A stretch of 8,290 nucleotides of DNA from an uncultured Rhodanobacter sp. (GTDB lineage: Bacteria > Pseudomonadota > Gammaproteobacteria > Xanthomonadales > Rhodanobacteraceae), in contig CALCWL010000230.1 of NCBI GenBank assembly GCA_937906285.1, positions 1 through 8,290 on the forward strand, written 5' to 3'. The position numbers and the translations under genes are program-made. The notes below the pieces were generated by a model. It was not told where the DNA came from. It made no database searches and saw only the letters and a program-made list of their open reading frames with translations. Positions 6,658 to 8,290 of this stretch are shown here, in pieces. Position 1 is the first letter of the stretch, and every line of letters begins with the position of its first letter.

Positions 6658-6706
6658 CGTCGGCACGATGCACGCGCCGTCGTCGACACGCCGTGAGCGC
6701 CGACAT

Positions 6707-7207
6707 TCAGCCTTCCAGACGTCCCTGTTTGCCCAGGTCGGCGGGGTCGCTGTCCAGCAGGCCGCGGGCGAAGTCGAACGCACGCGCCACCAGGCTGTCC
6801 GCTGTTTCCCAGTACACCGCATCGCGCACGCGGATGCGCAGCACCATGAGGTTCGGATCGTCGCGCCCGTCGGGGAAAAACACTTTCTGCGAGAGCGTCC
6901 ACAGCTCATCGATGGTGTCCGCATCCCGATCCATGCGAGCGCGCCCGCGCACCGACACATAGCGATGTTCGCCGGGATGGGCGTAGGCCAGGTTCGCCTC
7001 GGCATCGTCGGTGAGCTCGGCGATCTTGTGGCTGTTGGCCGCGGTGAAAAAGACCAGCTCACCCTCGGCATCCAGCTTCAGCGTCTGCAGCGGCCGGCTC
7101 ACCAGCGAGCCGTCCTCGGCGCGCGTGGTGAGCATGGCCACCTCGATGCCGCCGATCAGCTCACCCAGCTCATGCAGGTCGGTATCGCTCGGCGCGTCGT
7201 TCTTCAT
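6707..7207 (-). CDS. pyridoxamine 5'-phosphate oxidase-like FMN-binding general stress protein
   Basis: A 166-residue cytoplasmic protein with a split beta-barrel flavin-binding fold (PNPOx-like, COG3871 group). Visible family features: VAMLTTRAEDGSLVSRPLQT (residues 23-42; SRP is the usual FMN-phosphate-contacting segment), LVFFTAANSHKIAEL (51-65), ANLAYAHPGEHRYVSVRGRARM (71-92), and the closing strand block FFPDGRDDPNLMVLRIRVRDAVYWE (110-134). Proteins of this type bind FMN or F420-like cofactors and are induced by stress; no enzymatic substrate is established for most of them. The ATG at 7207 has GGAG six bases upstream and gives the usual N-terminus. A TTG 16 codons upstream (7255) would add a Cys/Pro-rich lead with no family counterpart and is less likely. 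The C-terminal 30 residues are variable. No other stress gene is adjacent. Confidence 0.9.
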   Translation of the reverse strand: MKNDAPSDTDLHELGELIGGIEVAMLTTRAEDGSLVSRPLQTLKLDAEGELVFFTAANSHKIAELTDDAEANLAYAHPGEHRYVSVRGRARMDRDADTIDELWTLSQKVFFPDGRDDPNLMVLRIRVRDAVYWETADSLVARAFDFARGLLDSDPADLGKQGRLEG

Positions 7208-7321
7208 GGGAGGCTCCGCGGCGGGAAAGCCGCAGCATCGCGCCGCAGCCTTCAAGAGCGGATGAAGCTTCCGTGCGGCCCGCGTGCATGGCCAAGGCGC
7301 AGGGCCCCAGCGAGGCGCTTT

Positions 7322-7762
7322 TCAAGGGCCGGAGGGCTGGTCAAGCTGAGACCCGGTGTCTTGCGGCTTGTTCGGGCCTCTCCCGGGGGCTACACGCCAT
7401 GGTGGATTCTTGCGGTTGTCGCCGGCCCGGAACAGACACAGTGCATTGCCGGAAGGATCCGTGAGGCGAGCCTCCCGCCACAGCCAGTGCTCGTCGGTGG
7501 GCAGCTGGGAGAACTCGAACCCGGCTGCAAGCAGGCTCGTGACCTTTGCGTCCAGGTCCGGACACTCGAAGTACACAACCACGCGGGAGCCGCTGGCTGG
7601 TTGATCCGTGGTGTGGAGCGAGAAGGTCGAGTCGCCGTCGGGGCACTCGAAGCGGGCGTAGCGCGGCGGGGAATGAACGATGAGCGTAAAGCCCATGTCG
7701 CAGTAGAACGCAACGGAGCGATCGAAGTCCGTGACCGGGAGAGTGATCTGATTGAGATTCAC
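7322..7762 (-). CDS. VOC (glyoxalase/bleomycin resistance/dioxygenase) superfamily protein
   Basis: A 146-residue protein starting with GTG at 7762, supported by AGGAG seven bases upstream. Two beta-alpha-beta-beta-beta modules are visible: residues 1-58 (LNQITLPVTDFDRSVAFYCD through FSLHTTD) and about 62-115 (SRVVVYFECPDLDAKVTSLL through LTDPSGNALCLFRAG). Many VOC enzymes bind metal through a His in the first strand and a Glu in the last. Here Q5 stands at the first position and the last strand reads NALCLF without Glu, so a standard metal site is doubtful. It may bind a small molecule or have another chemistry. The tail after about 125 is Pro/Gly/Gln-rich and probably disordered. It lies 38 bases behind kynureninase on the same strand, so it is probably co-transcribed; a link to kynurenine metabolism is inference only. 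Confidence 0.87.
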   Translation of the reverse strand: MNLNQITLPVTDFDRSVAFYCDMGFTLIVHSPPRYARFECPDGDSTFSLHTTDQPASGSRVVVYFECPDLDAKVTSLLAAGFEFSQLPTDEHWLWREARLTDPSGNALCLFRAGDNRKNPPWRVAPGRGPNKPQDTGSQLDQPSGP

Positions 7763-7768
7763 GAACGG

Positions 7769-7775
7769 TCTCCTG
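7769..7775 (-). promoter_or_regulatory. ribosome binding site deciding the GTG start of the VOC gene
   Basis: On the minus strand GCAGGAG precedes GTG at 7762 with a seven-base spacer. The same frame is open well upstream inside the kynureninase gene, so this site, together with the family's usual N-terminus, fixes the start. Confidence 0.65.
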
Positions 7776-7800
7776 CAGCTCGGCTTCGGCGGGCAGGATA

Positions 7801-8290
7801 TCAGCCGCCGCGGCTCCACTTCCGCGCCGCTTCCGCAAACGCCAGGCAATCCGCAAACCGGTTGTACAGCGGTGCCGGCGAGATGCGGATGACGTCGGGT
7901 TCGCGCCAGTCGCCGATGATGCCGTGCGCCATCAGGTACTCGAACAGGGCGCGGCCGCGGTCGCGGCCTTCGATCACGCGGATGGAGAGTTGGGCGCCGC
8001 GGCGTTCGGGGTCGGCGGGGGTGACGACCTGCAGCACGTCGGCCAACTGCGTCTGCACCAGCCATTCCAGGTAGCCGGTGAGCTGCCGTGATTTTTCGCA
8101 CAGTGCGGCCATGCCGGCGCGGCGGAAGATCTCCAGCGACACGCGCAGCGGGGCCAGCGCCAGGATCGGCGGGTTGGAGAGCTGCCAGCCGTCGGCGCCG
8201 GGAGTCGGGTGGAACTCGGGTCCCATCTGGAAGCGCGTGGTCTTGTCGTGGCCCCACCAGCCGGCGAAGCGCGGCAGCGCGGCGCGCGCG
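7801..8290 (-). CDS. kynU: kynureninase, C-terminal part (5' end outside the window)
   Basis: The last 162 residues of a PLP enzyme that runs off the right edge (full family length is a little over 400). Family markers: GWWGHDKTTRFQM (around 8222-8263), then FHPTPGADGWQLSNPPILAL, and RISPAPLYNRFADC near the end, whose Arg is expected to bind the substrate carboxylate. The Schiff-base lysine and most of the PLP site lie upstream, outside the window. Kynureninase (EC 3.7.1.3) cleaves L-kynurenine or 3-hydroxykynurenine to anthranilate or 3-hydroxyanthranilate plus alanine, in cytoplasmic tryptophan breakdown or NAD synthesis. Which branch applies depends on neighbours not seen here. The stop at 7801 is followed after 38 bases by the VOC gene. 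The visible part contains no frameshift or missing motif. Confidence 0.94.
   Translation of the reverse strand, partial: ARAALPRFAGWWGHDKTTRFQMGPEFHPTPGADGWQLSNPPILALAPLRVSLEIFRRAGMAALCEKSRQLTGYLEWLVQTQLADVLQVVTPADPERRGAQLSIRVIEGRDRGRALFEYLMAHGIIGDWREPDVIRISPAPLYNRFADCLAFAEAARKWSRGG

Noticed and set aside
5828..6706. A 292-codon minus-strand frame crossing the small-protein and methyltransferase genes
   Set aside because: It overlaps both genes in another frame, is Arg/Pro-rich and has poorer third-position GC than its neighbours.
6512..8074. A 520-codon plus-strand frame crossing four minus-strand genes
   Set aside because: Its composition is biased and it opposes the stress protein, VOC and kynureninase genes, all with family motifs.
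1..8290. Mobile element, CRISPR array, toxin-antitoxin pair, defence island or biosynthetic cluster
   Set aside because: I saw no transposase, integrase, spaced direct repeats, paired small overlapping genes or synthase domains, and the composition looks even across the window.

Overview
This window is a GC-rich (well above 60% by eye) bacterial chromosomal segment with mostly G/C at third codon positions. It codes densely and uses recognisable Shine-Dalgarno sites. The gene families and the protein wording (an Fsr-type transporter, an M61 peptidase with a PDZ domain, an FMN-binding general stress protein, kynureninase) best fit a gammaproteobacterium of the Xanthomonadales/Lysobacterales, perhaps a Rhodanobacter/Dyella relative. 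That placement is inference from memory of the families, not from a search.

Layout, left to right. (1) 1-470, minus strand: the N-terminal part of a fosmidomycin-resistance-type MFS exporter, cut by the window edge. (2) 471-799: a divergent intergenic region with a candidate promoter for each direction and two adjoining inverted repeats. (3) 800-3654, plus strand: a two-gene exported-hydrolase unit, an M61 glycyl aminopeptidase-like metallopeptidase followed 32 bases later by a secreted endonuclease/exonuclease/phosphatase-fold hydrolase. (4) 3655-3861: a leader region with a TAGAAT -10-like box. (5) 3862-5046, plus strand: an exported beta-lactamase-fold serine hydrolase. (6) 5047-5174: a convergent gap with two copies of a 17-base GC-rich hairpin motif. 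(7) 5175-8290, all minus strand: in transcription order the 3' part of kynureninase, a VOC-family protein 38 bases behind it, an FMN-binding general stress protein, a 92-residue uncharacterised protein, and a class I methyltransferase starting with TTG.

How the genes relate. The three plus-strand enzymes all carry export signals and probably act in the periplasm or outside the cell on peptides, phosphoesters and ester/amide substrates. Only the first two are close enough to suggest co-transcription. On the minus strand, kynureninase and the VOC protein are spaced like an operon. The stress protein, the small protein and the methyltransferase are separated by gaps of 114-268 bases and may be independent units. 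I found no mobile element, CRISPR array, phage gene, tRNA or rRNA. Apart from a few small regulatory-looking structures and two poorly characterised genes, this looks like ordinary chromosomal backbone, and I see no convincing new multi-gene system.
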